Shown piece after piece: positions 30,007-38,891 of a stretch of DNA of 64,000 bases (position 1 is the stretch's first letter; every line of letters begins with the position of its first letter). The notes beneath the pieces are model-generated. The model was not told the origin of the DNA. It ran no database searches and was given only the letters and a program-made list of their open reading frames with translations. The DNA lies in contig NZ_PIQF01000002.1 in assembly GCF_003987275.1 (NCBI RefSeq), forward strand, positions 310,001 to 374,000. The letters are read 5' to 3'. The position numbers were made by a program, and so were the translations under genes. This stretch comes from Idiomarina seosinensis (GTDB lineage Bacteria; Pseudomonadota; Gammaproteobacteria; Enterobacterales; Alteromonadaceae).

Positions 30007-30225
30007 AATTAAAGCTTGTCCACGATCATCACCGCAAACTGAATAGTCAGCATCGAATTGCTGGCAGACCTGAGGTCGATCGGGGTGACCAAATAACTGG
30101 CATAAATTATTCTCGTCTAACTGCACGCAGCGTTCTCCAGCAGCCTTACCATTAGGCATTCCCGGAATAGGTGAACTAATGGAAGGGGCAATACAACAAG
30201 CACCACAGCCTGCTCGACATTGCAT
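29974..30225 (-). CDS. YeiW-like CxxxCxxCC cluster protein
   Basis: The 83-residue protein begins MQCRAGCGACCIAPSIS and resembles E. coli YeiW, a member of the YkgJ/YcgN zinc- or iron-chelating group. Cysteines at positions 3, 7, 10 and 11 and further ones in RCVQL, LCQLF, VCQQF and SVCGD could bind a metal or Fe-S cluster. The function is unknown. It lies between yibQ and rpoH on the rpoH strand, after the rpoH terminator. Confidence 0.88.
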   Translation of the reverse strand: MQCRAGCGACCIAPSISSPIPGMPNGKAAGERCVQLDENNLCQLFGHPDRPQVCQQFDADYSVCGDDRGQALILLTRLEQLTG

Positions 30226-30246
30226 AAAACCTCCTTAAGCAGAAAC

Positions 30247-30274
30247 AAAAAAGGCGTTGCCAAGCAACGCCTTT
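30247..30274 (-). terminator. Terminator downstream of rpoH
   Basis: GGCGTTGC and GCAACGCC form a perfect 8-bp stem with a CAA loop. On the minus strand it is followed by six T residues, 19 bp past the rpoH stop. Confidence 0.9.
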
Positions 30275-30292
30275 CTCAATCATTGAATCAGT

Positions 30293-31153
30293 TTATGCCA
30301 TGACATTACGCAGTTTTTTCATCGCGTTTTGCTCTAACTGACGCACGCGCTCCGCAGATACCTGATACCTGGCTGCTAAGTCATGCAGTGTGGCTTTACT
30401 CTCCGATAGCCAGCGTGACTGAACGATATCCTGACTACGGTCATCCAACTCTTTCATTGCTGTCAGCAACTTCTGCTGTGTATGAGCTTCGTAATCTTCT
30501 GCTTCAATTTCTTCGGCCAAATCCGAACGTTTATCTTCCAGATACATGGCTGGACTATAGGTGCTACCTTCTTTAGAGTCATCGTCATCAGAACTCAACT
30601 CAAATGCTTGGTCGTGGGCGCTCATGCGCGCTTCCATTTCCATTACTTCTTTGGTGGTCACACCTAATTCGTCGGCCACCGTCTGTACTTCTTTCTGGCT
30701 AAACCAGCCCAAGCGCTTTTTCATTTTCCGCAAATTAAAAAACAGTTTACGCTGGGCCTTAGTGGTAGCAACTTTTACTACCCGCCAGTTACGCAATACA
30801 TATTCGTGTATTTCCGCTTTTATCCAATGCACTGCAAATGACACCAAGCGCACACCGACTTCTGGATTAAAGCGTTTTACCGCTTTCATCAAACCGATAT
30901 TACCTTCCTGAATCAGATCGGCTTGCGGCAGACCATAACCGGAATAGCCTCGGGCAATATGCACAACAAAACGCAGGTGCGACATGATCAGACCCCGTGC
31001 GGAATCTAGATCGCCTTCATCCTGCAATTGAGTTGCCAGTTCTTTTTCTCGTTCCGCAGTCAACATTGGAATGCGGTTAACAGCCTGAATATAACCGTCA
31101 AGACCGCCCCCTTGTGGGACTGACAACGCCATGGTTTGTAATTCAGTGCTCAT
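30293..31153 (-). CDS. rpoH: Heat-shock sigma factor RpoH (sigma-32)
   Basis: RpoH directs RNA polymerase to heat-shock promoters. The 286-residue protein has region 2 with [21 protein letters not shown], the RpoH box QRKLFFNLR near residue 137, and region 4 ending in [22 protein letters not shown]. It follows ftsYEX on the same strand, as in E. coli, with about 150 bp before it for its own promoters. I did not find a readable thermosensor structure by eye. Confidence 0.98.
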   Translation of the reverse strand: MSTELQTMALSVPQGGGLDGYIQAVNRIPMLTAEREKELATQLQDEGDLDSARGLIMSHLRFVVHIARGYSGYGLPQADLIQEGNIGLMKAVKRFNPEVGVRLVSFAVHWIKAEIHEYVLRNWRVVKVATTKAQRKLFFNLRKMKKRLGWFSQKEVQTVADELGVTTKEVMEMEARMSAHDQAFELSSDDDDSKEGSTYSPAMYLEDKRSDLAEEIEAEDYEAHTQQKLLTAMKELDDRSQDIVQSRWLSESKATLHDLAARYQVSAERVRQLEQNAMKKLRNVMA

Positions 31154-31302
31154 CGATAACCTCTATGCTACAAGACTTTGGTATACATCACTTTACCTGT
31201 CTTTTATGACCTTTTTTTGACAGCAAAGTTCCTGCATAAATCGGTTGCTGCCCTAGTTTCAGGCAAAAAATAAGTATATCTAAGATCTATACGATCGCAA
31301 CC

Positions 31303-32292
31303 CTATTGTGGTTCAATACTTTTAATATGCCGACGCACAGCAATGTAGGAGCCCGCTAAACCTAAAACAATGGCAATTAACCAGATAGCCAGCATTTCGT
31401 TAAAATTGAGTCCGGCTAATTGAAACTGCGTTTCGTAAAGGTCGGTAACCGCGACTACGGACGATTCTATCCACCATATCAGCAGAGCCGTCGCAAACCA
31501 CGCTAAAATACCGCCAATAAAACCATACCACACGCCAGTATATAGAAACGGCCGCTGAATAAAGGCATTCGTCGCCCCAACCAACTTCATCACAATAATT
31601 TCTTCGCGTTGACTTAAAATATTTAGGCGAATCGTGTTACCAACAATCAATACCACCGACAAGCACAACAAAAACGCCAGACCACCCAAAATATCCTTCG
31701 CCAAATCCAACAACGCTTGTAGTCGCTCCAACCATTCAACATCCAGTTTACCAAAGTCTACTTCGCGGGCTTGCTCCAACTCTGACAGTAATCTCTTTGC
31801 CGCCTGCGGAGAGCGAAAGCCCTCGGCAGGAATCACCAACAACACATCGGGCAACGGGTTTTCCTCAAGGTAATCGAGCGTTTCGCCGAACCCCGACAAC
31901 TGACGAAAATCTTTTAGGCCCTGCTCTTTAGATATCAGCGTTACCTCATCTATTTCCGGCTTTAAAGACCATTGTGTCTTTAGTGTATCAATAGCCTGAG
32001 TATTAATATCTTTGCGCAGGAATAATGACATCTGCGAAGCTTGTTGCCACTCACCCGAGATCGTAGCGGTATTCTTAACTAACACATAGAGTGCTGAAGG
32101 CAGCGTCAAACTCAAGCCTAGTACGGCCATTGTCAGCAAACTAGCAAAGGGATTACGCCAAAGTTCACCTAAACTCGCCACCGCTTGCTGCAAATGATGA
32201 ACCGGCAACATGATTAAACGGCGAAACCAAGGCAGCTTATGCCGTTTCCGCGCCCCGGCTTCAGTCTCCCTGTTGCGGAACAGCAAACTCAT
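31303..32292 (-). CDS. ftsX: Cell division protein FtsX
   Basis: FtsX is the membrane part of the FtsEX complex that switches on EnvC at the septum. The 329-residue protein has four membrane helices with a large periplasmic loop after the first (about residues 70-180) that would bind EnvC. The C-terminal FtsX domain contains SQREEIIVMKLVGATNAFI. It overlaps ftsE by 4 bp (ATGA). Confidence 0.96.
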   Translation of the reverse strand: MSLLFRNRETEAGARKRHKLPWFRRLIMLPVHHLQQAVASLGELWRNPFASLLTMAVLGLSLTLPSALYVLVKNTATISGEWQQASQMSLFLRKDINTQAIDTLKTQWSLKPEIDEVTLISKEQGLKDFRQLSGFGETLDYLEENPLPDVLLVIPAEGFRSPQAAKRLLSELEQAREVDFGKLDVEWLERLQALLDLAKDILGGLAFLLCLSVVLIVGNTIRLNILSQREEIIVMKLVGATNAFIQRPFLYTGVWYGFIGGILAWFATALLIWWIESSVVAVTDLYETQFQLAGLNFNEMLAIWLIAIVLGLAGSYIAVRRHIKSIEPQ

Positions 32293-32969
32293 AACGCTTG
32301 TTCCTCTTCTAACCCATCATTAATCAAACGCCCTTCTTTTAAGGTCAGCGTACGGTACTTAAGTCGTGCAATAAGTCCGAGGTCATGGGTCGCAATAAGT
32401 ACTGCCACCCCGACTTTGTTAAATGACTCAAATAACCGGATTATTTCCATCGATAGTTTGGGATCAAGATTACCAGTTGGCTCATCGGCCAACAACAGCG
32501 GCGGCTTATTGACAATAGCACGGGCAATGCCAACGCGCTGTTGCTCACCGCCGGACAACATTTGCGGGTAATGCCGGTATTTATCACCAAGTCCAACTTT
32601 CTCTAACGCTGCTAAAACGCGTTTGCGTGCTTCCTGCACACTGTAGCCCTCAATCACCAGCGGCAACGCCACATTATCAAACACCGATTTATCCATCAGC
32701 AACCGATGGTCCTGAAATATCATACCAATGTCACGGCGCACAAAAGGTATCTGAGACGGCTTTATCTTGCGCAGATCGTTACCGTTTATCATCACCCGTC
32801 CTGCAGTGGGTCGCTCCATAATGCTAATCAGTTTTAGCAGGGTACTCTTACCCGCACCGGAATGGCCTGTCAAAAATGCCATCTCGCCCGGCTGAATATG
32901 AAAATCAACCTGGCTCAGGGCTTGATGTCCACCTGGATAAGTTTTGCTAACCTGATCAAATCGAATCAT
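32289..32969 (-). CDS. ftsE: Cell division ATP-binding protein FtsE
   Basis: FtsE is the ABC ATPase of FtsEX. The 226-residue protein has Walker A GHSGAGKSTLLK near residue 36, the signature MLSGGEQQRVGIARA near residue 138 and Walker B LLLADEPTGNLD. It overlaps ftsY and ftsX by 4 bp on each side, implying coupled translation. Confidence 0.98.
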   Translation of the reverse strand: MIRFDQVSKTYPGGHQALSQVDFHIQPGEMAFLTGHSGAGKSTLLKLISIMERPTAGRVMINGNDLRKIKPSQIPFVRRDIGMIFQDHRLLMDKSVFDNVALPLVIEGYSVQEARKRVLAALEKVGLGDKYRHYPQMLSGGEQQRVGIARAIVNKPPLLLADEPTGNLDPKLSMEIIRLFESFNKVGVAVLIATHDLGLIARLKYRTLTLKEGRLINDGLEEEQAL

Positions 32970-34177
32970 TCTGTTTCCGTTTCAATATCGGATAATGATT
33001 CCAGCTTACGGTCAAACAGCGCACCAATAAAGTCTTTCGCAACAAAAGGCCGTAAATCTTCTAACTGCTCGCCAACACCGATGTAACGAATGGGTATCGA
33101 GAACTGGTCGGCAACAGCAAATATCACGCCGCCCTTGGCGGTACCATCAAGCTTGGTCATAACAATGCCCGAAACACCGACTGCTTCGGTGAACAGCTTT
33201 GCCTGACTGATAGCATTTTGTCCGGTACCCGCATCGAGCGTTAACATCACTTCGTGTGGCGCTTTAGGGTCAAGCTTTTTCATTACCCTTACAATTTTTA
33301 CCAATTCTTCCATCAAATTAGCTTTGTTTTGTAAGCGCCCGGCTGTATCAGCAATCAACACGTCAATTTTTCTAGCCTTGGCCGCTTGCAAAGCGTCAAA
33401 CAGTACCGAAGCGCTATCCGAACCGGTCTGCTGAGCAATTACCGGAATATTATTGCGTTCTCCCCAAATTTCTAATTGCTCGACCGCTGCTGCCCGAAAG
33501 GTATCGCCGGCGGCTAACATTACCGACTTGCCTTCCTGTTTAAATTGCTTTGCCAACTTACCAATAGTGGTTGTTTTGCCAACCCCGTTAACCCCGGTCA
33601 TTAAAATGACAAACGGACTATCTGATTGCGGGATCTCTAATGGCTTATCAACCGGAGCCAGAATTTCAGCCAGTTGCTCTTGCAGTAATTCGTACAGCGC
33701 TTCGGCATCGTTAAGCTGCTTCCGATCGGCCTGTTTGACCAGGTTATCAATAATTCTGGAGGTGGTAGCAACACCAAGATCCGCCATTAATAACTGAGTT
33801 TCTAGCTCTTCAAACAGGTCGTCATCAATTTTCTTGCCACGAAAAACACCGAACAAGCCCGAGCCAATGCTGCCTGAGGTTTTTTTCAACCCACTGGTCA
33901 GGCGCTGCCAAAAGCCTTTTTTCTCAGGTTTCTCCACGACTTCTGCTGGTTCTTCTGCTGTGTCTTGCTTTGGTGCCGAGCTGTTAGCTGCTGACTCTGC
34001 CGTCACTTGAGCACAGTCTTCAGCGGCCGACGGTAAGTCCTTACTCACCTCAGTTGCTGACGGTTGCTCAGTGTCTGCGGACTCAACTTTGTCTTCATGC
34101 TGCTTAGTAGTTTCTACATCTTTTTCTTCTTCATGCTTTTTCTTTTTAAAAAGCGAAAATAACGAACCCTTTGCCAT
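32966..34177 (-). CDS. ftsY: Signal recognition particle receptor FtsY
   Basis: FtsY is the SRP receptor GTPase that targets membrane proteins to the translocon. The 403-residue protein has a Lys-rich start, an acidic A domain to about residue 95, then the NG domain: TGVNGVGKTTTIGKLA, DTAGRLQNK and TKLDGTAKGG. It is divergent from rsmD, as in E. coli, and leads the ftsYEX operon. Confidence 0.98.
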   Translation of the reverse strand: MAKGSLFSLFKKKKHEEEKDVETTKQHEDKVESADTEQPSATEVSKDLPSAAEDCAQVTAESAANSSAPKQDTAEEPAEVVEKPEKKGFWQRLTSGLKKTSGSIGSGLFGVFRGKKIDDDLFEELETQLLMADLGVATTSRIIDNLVKQADRKQLNDAEALYELLQEQLAEILAPVDKPLEIPQSDSPFVILMTGVNGVGKTTTIGKLAKQFKQEGKSVMLAAGDTFRAAAVEQLEIWGERNNIPVIAQQTGSDSASVLFDALQAAKARKIDVLIADTAGRLQNKANLMEELVKIVRVMKKLDPKAPHEVMLTLDAGTGQNAISQAKLFTEAVGVSGIVMTKLDGTAKGGVIFAVADQFSIPIRYIGVGEQLEDLRPFVAKDFIGALFDRKLESLSDIETETE

Positions 34178-34283
34178 ATTGGTTAACCTTGGAACTAATG
34201 GTCACTAGTGAGTAAACTATACACTAAGTTTACCACGCTCTTTCCAAACTGACGATGGAGCATGATTGATAAGGAACATTAGT

Positions 34284-34853
34284 TTGAAGAAAGGACAAGG
34301 GCAATTCAGAGTTATTGCCGGGCAATGGCGAAGCCGCAAGTTTGCTGTCGCTGATAGAGAAGGTTTGCGACCGACCACAGATCGTGTCCGCGAGACTTTA
34401 TTTAATTGGCTACAGTTCGATATCCCAGATGCAACGGTGTTGGATCTGTTTGCCGGGAGTGGCAGCCTTGGATTTGAAGCTGCCTCCCGCGGCGCTCGAC
34501 AGGTTATTCTAATAGAAAAAGACAAGCATGCGGCGTTACAAATTAGCGAGAATATGTCACGGCTAGGTAGCGACTCATTAAGTTTGATTGAAGCGGACGC
34601 ACTGCAAATTTTGGCGCAACCGCAGCGATTACCCAGCGCAATCGATGTGATTTTTGTCGACCCGCCTTTTCATCAGGGGCTAGCTGACCAAGCTCTTAAA
34701 ATTTTACAAAGCGCCAGCTTCGTGACCGAGCAAAGCTTGGTTTACCTGGAGGTTGAGCAACAGGCAACACTTGAATTAGCTCCACACTGGGATATCCTGC
34801 GCGAGAAAAAGCACGGCGCGGTGCGTTTTTTATTACTTCAACGGAAGACTTAA
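34284..34853 (+). CDS. rsmD: 16S rRNA (guanine-966-N2)-methyltransferase RsmD
   Basis: RsmD methylates G966 of 16S rRNA during 30S assembly. The 189-residue protein shows VIAGQWRSRKF at its N-terminus, the SAM-binding VLDLFAGSGSLGFEAASRGA and the catalytic motif FVDPPF. The best start is TTG at 34284, 8 nt after AAGGA; an earlier TTG at 34266 has no such site. Confidence 0.95.
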   Translation: MKKGQGQFRVIAGQWRSRKFAVADREGLRPTTDRVRETLFNWLQFDIPDATVLDLFAGSGSLGFEAASRGARQVILIEKDKHAALQISENMSRLGSDSLSLIEADALQILAQPQRLPSAIDVIFVDPPFHQGLADQALKILQSASFVTEQSLVYLEVEQQATLELAPHWDILREKKHGAVRFLLLQRKT

Positions 34854-34855
34854 AA

Positions 34856-35146
34856 ATGAAGATTGTAATTAACTTAGGGAAACTGGTATTTGCCATTATA
34901 TGGCTGGCACTGTTCGCAGTACTCGCTGGCCTGTTAGGCGATCTGGATACACAAACTTACGGTCTGGTTGCTCTACTTCTGGCTATTATGGTGATCATGC
35001 ACCTATTATTACTCGGCTTATTTGTCGCTATGATGAAGCCGCACATGCTGTGGAAGCGCGGCGACAGCTGGCAAATTCTGGCGTTCGGTATTTTTGCCTG
35101 GTTAGCTATTTTTAAACGGACCAACGAGCACAATCAGGCTAACTAA
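34856..35146 (+). CDS. DUF1145 membrane protein (YhhL-like)
   Basis: The 96-residue protein has three hydrophobic stretches (about residues 9-27, 34-58 and 71-84) and the family motif MKPHMLWKRGDSWQI. E. coli yhhL, also DUF1145, follows rsmD in the same way. It lies 2 bp after rsmD. The function is unknown. Confidence 0.85.
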   Translation: MKIVINLGKLVFAIIWLALFAVLAGLLGDLDTQTYGLVALLLAIMVIMHLLLLGLFVAMMKPHMLWKRGDSWQILAFGIFAWLAIFKRTNEHNQAN

Positions 35147-35738
35147 TCTCGTCTATCTCGAGCCCCAGGCTCGAGACTCCCTCGTCTTTGACCATCATAC
35201 GTACTTGTTTAATCAACGGCGGAGAAACTTCCGGTTGTGACAATAAAAAGTTAATCATCGCTTGCTGCATGGCAAGTTCGTATTGATAAAGTTCATGCTC
35301 TGCGACGTACTGCTGGAGCTCTGCGGCGGGTACTTGCTCTGCATCATTTAGCTCAATAAACTTAACCACGCATGCCTCAGAGACTTTTGCCACATCCGTC
35401 AGGTTATCCGGGGCTTTATCGATCAGGCCCTGCAACATAGTGCTAATTGCGGTACAGGCATCCATTGCCGGATAGACTCCCAGCATGTCATGGCCGTACT
35501 CACTGGGCGTTACATCATCGACCTTTTCTTGCCAGCGGCTGTAATTGACTTTGCTTTTACCGCCTTGCAGCAAGTCATCCCAGCACGCGTTAAGCGCCCC
35601 GCGTAATGGTTTACTGTCGCCAAACGCCGTTATTTGATGAAAAAACTGATAGTTTGGCAGCATCCGCTCGCACAAATAGAGCGCGAGTACAATTTGTTGT
35701 TGCCAGCTGAGTGATTGAACTTGTTGAGAGGTATCCAC
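35139..35738 (-). CDS. yjaG: DUF416 family protein YjaG
   Basis: The 199-residue soluble protein resembles E. coli YjaG: SWQQQIVLALYLCERMLPNYQFF near the start and GVYPAMDACTAIS in the middle. It is largely helical and acidic, with no catalytic motif that I can see. The function is unknown. It overlaps the convergent DUF1145 gene by 8 bp and follows a glyoxalase-fold gene by 5 bp. Confidence 0.9.
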   Translation of the reverse strand: MDTSQQVQSLSWQQQIVLALYLCERMLPNYQFFHQITAFGDSKPLRGALNACWDDLLQGGKSKVNYSRWQEKVDDVTPSEYGHDMLGVYPAMDACTAISTMLQGLIDKAPDNLTDVAKVSEACVVKFIELNDAEQVPAAELQQYVAEHELYQYELAMQQAMINFLLSQPEVSPPLIKQVRMMVKDEGVSSLGLEIDEIS

Positions 35739-35743
35739 TGGTT

Positions 35744-36166
35744 TTAAGTCGCAAAAATGTCGGCGTCGCTGTTAAAGGTTTTAAACTCTAACGCATTACC
35801 GCAATAATCGTAGAAAAACATCGTGCCCTGCTCGCCGGGTTTCCCCTTAAAGCGAATGTAGGGCTCAATAGCAAATTCAACGCCAGCTGCACGCACTCGC
35901 TCAGCCAACTGTTCCCAGTCATCACGTAGTAATACCACACCAAAATGAGGAACCGGAACACTGTGACCATCGACACCGTTGTGGTTTTTCATACCAGCAA
36001 CGTCAGGAGCCAAGTGAGTGACAAATTGGTGTCCAAAGAAATTCCAATCGATCCAGTGGTCGCTACTACGACCAGACTCTAATCCAAGAATTTCGCCATA
36101 AAAACGACGTGCGTTTTCCAACGAACTTACAGGAATTGCAAGGTGAAAGGGACGTACTGCAGTCAT
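35744..36166 (-). CDS. VOC family (glyoxalase/dioxygenase fold) protein
   Basis: The 140-residue protein has two beta-alpha-beta-beta-beta units: FHLAIPVSSLENARRFYGEILGL near the start and PHFGVVLLRDDWEQL in the second half. It ends in FFYDYCGNALEFKTF, with the conserved Glu metal ligand. Candidate ligands are His 8, His 64 or His 75 and Glu 126. The substrate is unknown. The family covers lyases, dioxygenases and resistance proteins. Confidence 0.88.
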   Translation of the reverse strand: MTAVRPFHLAIPVSSLENARRFYGEILGLESGRSSDHWIDWNFFGHQFVTHLAPDVAGMKNHNGVDGHSVPVPHFGVVLLRDDWEQLAERVRAAGVEFAIEPYIRFKGKPGEQGTMFFYDYCGNALEFKTFNSDADIFAT

Positions 36167-36181
36167 TACCGTCCTCTATTA

Positions 36182-36415
36182 TTAATGGCTTAAGTGTGTA
36201 GCGGAGCTAGAATTCCCAGCAGCGGTTTGAGGTGAACGCTTCCACATTCTTACCGCAATCCCGGTCATCAGTAGAATCCAGTTTAACGGGGGCACAAAGC
36301 CTGCTGTTAACACCGCTAATAAATTCCAAAGTGGCTTTTGCTGATACTGTCCTACCAATCCGTAGAACAACAACGCAGCTACGAGTCCCTGTAGTACCAG
36401 TAGGCTCAATAGCAT
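36182..36415 (-). CDS. Small two-helix membrane protein, hypothetical
   Basis: This 77-residue protein has two membrane helices (about residues 2-20 and 30-53) around YQQKPLWN, and a polar Ser-rich tail. I do not recognise it. It lies 15 bp upstream of the VOC gene on the same strand. Before its start, 36465-36485 holds an 8-bp stem-loop (GTGTCAGC/GCTGATAC), perhaps a leader hairpin. Confidence 0.55.
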   Translation of the reverse strand: MLLSLLVLQGLVAALLFYGLVGQYQQKPLWNLLAVLTAGFVPPLNWILLMTGIAVRMWKRSPQTAAGNSSSATHLSH

Positions 36416-36547
36416 AAGTTTATCCTTTTTGCTGTTTCTGTTTGTATCGTTTTTTCTTGTAATTGTGTCAGCTAAACGCTGATACAGTAAGACTACTCAA
36501 TTATGACTAAACTGTAAAACTTTGTATAACTTTATGATTTATAAGGA

Positions 36548-36576
36548 AAAAAGCCGACCCTTTGGCCGGCTTTTTG
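36548..36576. terminator. Bidirectional terminator after the transsulfuration genes
   Basis: AAGCCG and CGGCTT pair around an inner CC/GG region, flanked by A and T runs on both sides. It lies about 35 bp past the end of the minus-strand cystathionine lyase gene, whose transcript it would end. Confidence 0.8.
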
Positions 36577-36610
36577 AATCCTTTAACGTTAGCTTAATCG
36601 CAGTTGTCGA

Positions 36611-37783
36611 TTAAAACGCCGATAACGCGCGATCCAGGTCCGCCTTAAGATCGTCAAGATCTTCAATACCAACAGACACCCGCACGAAGTTATCCAGGAT
36701 ACCCAGCTTTTCACGATTCTCTTTCGGTACTGACGCATGTGTCATAATTGCCGGGTGTTCAATCAGCGACTCAACACCACCCAAGCTTTCAGCCAAGGCA
36801 AACACTTCAACTGTTTCCAGGAAGGTGCGTGCTGCTTCCAGATCGCCTTTCAACAGAATAGAGATCATGCCGCCAAAACCCTGCATCTGCCGTTTAGCGA
36901 GCTCATGTTGTGGATGGCTTGGCAGTCCGGGATAGATAACTTTTTCGACCTTTGGATGTTCTTCTAACCATTGCGCCAGCTCCAACGCAGCCTCGTTATG
37001 GTGACGCATCCGCAATGCCAACGTTTTAACACCGCGCAATGCCAGATAAGAGTCAAAAGGACTCGCTACTGCACCCACCGAATTCTGTAAGAACAACATC
37101 TGTTCAACCAACTCATCGTTATCACCAACCACAGCAATACCACCAACCATATCAGAATGGCCGTTAAGGTATTTGGTCGCTGAATGCATAACCATATCAG
37201 CCCCTAACTCCAATGGACGCTGGTTATACGGTGTAGCAAAGGTGTTATCGACGACGACTATGATGTCTGGGTTTTTTGATTTAGCCAGTTTAACGATCGC
37301 TTCAATATCGACCAGCTTCATCATTGGGTTACTGGGAGTCTCCACCCAAATCATCCGGGTTTCCGCTTTAATTGATTGCTCAACCGCGTCTAAATCGGCC
37401 AAATCAACATAAGAGAACTGCAGACCCGCAGAGCGCCCACGCACTTTATCAAATAATCGGAAACTACCGCCGTATAAGTCATCCATAGCGACAACATGAT
37501 CGCCGCTATCCAGTAATTCTAAAATAGTCGATGTAGCTGCCATGCCTGAGGCAAAGGCTAAGCCCTGCTTGCCGCCTTCTAAGCTCGCTACTGCGCGTTC
37601 CCAGGCAAAGCGAGTTGGATTGTGCGAGCGCGAATACTCAAAGCCCTTGTGTTGACCCGGGCTCTCCTGAGCATAGGTTGAACTGGTAAAGATCGGGGGC
37701 ATTACCGCGCCAGTTACCGGCTCTGGTGCTTGTCCACCATGTATTGCCTTTGTCGCAAATTTCATTGTCTTTTGGTTCGCCAT
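36611..37783 (-). CDS. Trans-sulfuration PLP enzyme, cystathionine gamma-lyase/synthase type
   Basis: The 390-residue protein belongs to the Cys/Met metabolism PLP family: FEYSRSHNPTRFAWERAVASLEGG, FASGMAATS, VVDNTFATPYNQRPLELGADMVMHSATKYLNGHSD with the PLP Lys in SATKY. ATG at 37783 lies 6 nt after AGAGG. Lyase and synthase members cannot be told apart by motif alone. The gene lies 12 bp after a cystathionine beta-synthase-like gene, so together they could turn homocysteine into cysteine, which favours the gamma-lyase role. Confidence 0.93.
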   Translation of the reverse strand: MANQKTMKFATKAIHGGQAPEPVTGAVMPPIFTSSTYAQESPGQHKGFEYSRSHNPTRFAWERAVASLEGGKQGLAFASGMAATSTILELLDSGDHVVAMDDLYGGSFRLFDKVRGRSAGLQFSYVDLADLDAVEQSIKAETRMIWVETPSNPMMKLVDIEAIVKLAKSKNPDIIVVVDNTFATPYNQRPLELGADMVMHSATKYLNGHSDMVGGIAVVGDNDELVEQMLFLQNSVGAVASPFDSYLALRGVKTLALRMRHHNEAALELAQWLEEHPKVEKVIYPGLPSHPQHELAKRQMQGFGGMISILLKGDLEAARTFLETVEVFALAESLGGVESLIEHPAIMTHASVPKENREKLGILDNFVRVSVGIEDLDDLKADLDRALSAF

Positions 37784-37795
37784 GTTCAACCTCTT

Positions 37796-38761
37796 TTACA
37801 GCAAATTGTTTTCGCGCATCCAGTCGTCATTAAACAACTTGGATAAGTAACGGTTACCGGTATCACACGCCAGCGTAACCACACGTTTTTTCTCAGTCTG
37901 ATCCTGGCAGTAACGCAGTGCAGCAGCAATTAAGGTGCCGCTCGATGAACCGACCATAATGCCTTCTTTCTCTAATACCTGACGCGCCATCTGCATGCCG
38001 TCCTTATCAGAAATAGCGTAGGCTTTATTGGCAATACTAATGTCACAAGTATCCGGGACAAAATCCTCACCAATACCTTCGGCTAGCCAGCTGCCGGCTT
38101 CGACTTCTTCACCCCGGTTTACCAATGGCTCCAGAATCGATCCCGTCGGATCCGCCAGCACCATATCAATATCGGCTTTTTGTTCACGCAAGTAGCGACC
38201 AACACCAGTCAGCGTCCCGCCTGAACCGACACCACAAACAAACGCATCGACATCGCCTTCCATCTGTTGCCAAATTTCAGGGCCGGTTGTTTTGTAATGA
38301 GCCGCAATATTTGCTGGGTTCGCAAACTGATTAACGTAAAACCAGCCATTTTCTTTGGCCATTCGTGCAGCCATATCCTGGTAATATTCAGGGTGTCCTT
38401 TTTGCACATCAGAACGAGTCTGAACAACTTCGGCACCCATTGCCCGCAGGTTATTCACTTTTTCCTGACTCATTTTATCTGGCATGACGATTTTCAGTGG
38501 GTAACCTTTTGTTGCAGCTACTAAAGCCAAACCTAAACCCGTATTACCTGCTGTAGCCTCAATAATGGTATCGCCTTGCTTGAGCTTACCTTCACGCTCA
38601 GCGGCATCAATCATTTCTACGGCTATACGGTCTTTTACAGAGCCACCCGGGTTTTGTAATTCCAGTTTTAAATAGAGTTCACATGGGCCTGTGTCCAGGT
38701 TGTTAACCCGAACCATAGGAGTATTGCCTACCATTTCCAGAGCATTATCAAAAACTTTCAT
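37796..38761 (-). CDS. Cystathionine beta-synthase-like PLP enzyme
   Basis: The 321-residue beta-family PLP enzyme has the PLP Lys in NPGGSVKDR (Lys 43) and the phosphate-binding ATAGNTGLGLAL. Beyond the O-acetylserine sulfhydrylase core, it has a C-terminal stretch GIGEDFVPDTC and NRYLSKLFNDDWM that resembles the catalytic core of cystathionine beta-synthase. There is no haem or regulatory CBS-repeat domain. It probably joins homocysteine and serine; cysteine synthase activity is the alternative. It is upstream of the gamma-lyase-like gene and divergent from threonine aldolase. Confidence 0.9.
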   Translation of the reverse strand: MKVFDNALEMVGNTPMVRVNNLDTGPCELYLKLELQNPGGSVKDRIAVEMIDAAEREGKLKQGDTIIEATAGNTGLGLALVAATKGYPLKIVMPDKMSQEKVNNLRAMGAEVVQTRSDVQKGHPEYYQDMAARMAKENGWFYVNQFANPANIAAHYKTTGPEIWQQMEGDVDAFVCGVGSGGTLTGVGRYLREQKADIDMVLADPTGSILEPLVNRGEEVEAGSWLAEGIGEDFVPDTCDISIANKAYAISDKDGMQMARQVLEKEGIMVGSSSGTLIAAALRYCQDQTEKKRVVTLACDTGNRYLSKLFNDDWMRENNLL

Positions 38762-38891
38762 AATCGGTCGCTTTTTACTTGAGTGTCTGATTGAATTAAC
38801 ACCATTATCCCTATACTTTGCCGACATAACAACCACGAGCTTAGAATGGTTTGCTTGACGTTATAACGGTCACTAACGATGGAGAGATGTT

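Noticed and set aside
38762-38891. A riboswitch or T-box leader between the cystathionine and threonine aldolase genes.
   Set aside because: The space is only 130 bp between divergent starts and shows no recognisable conserved core.
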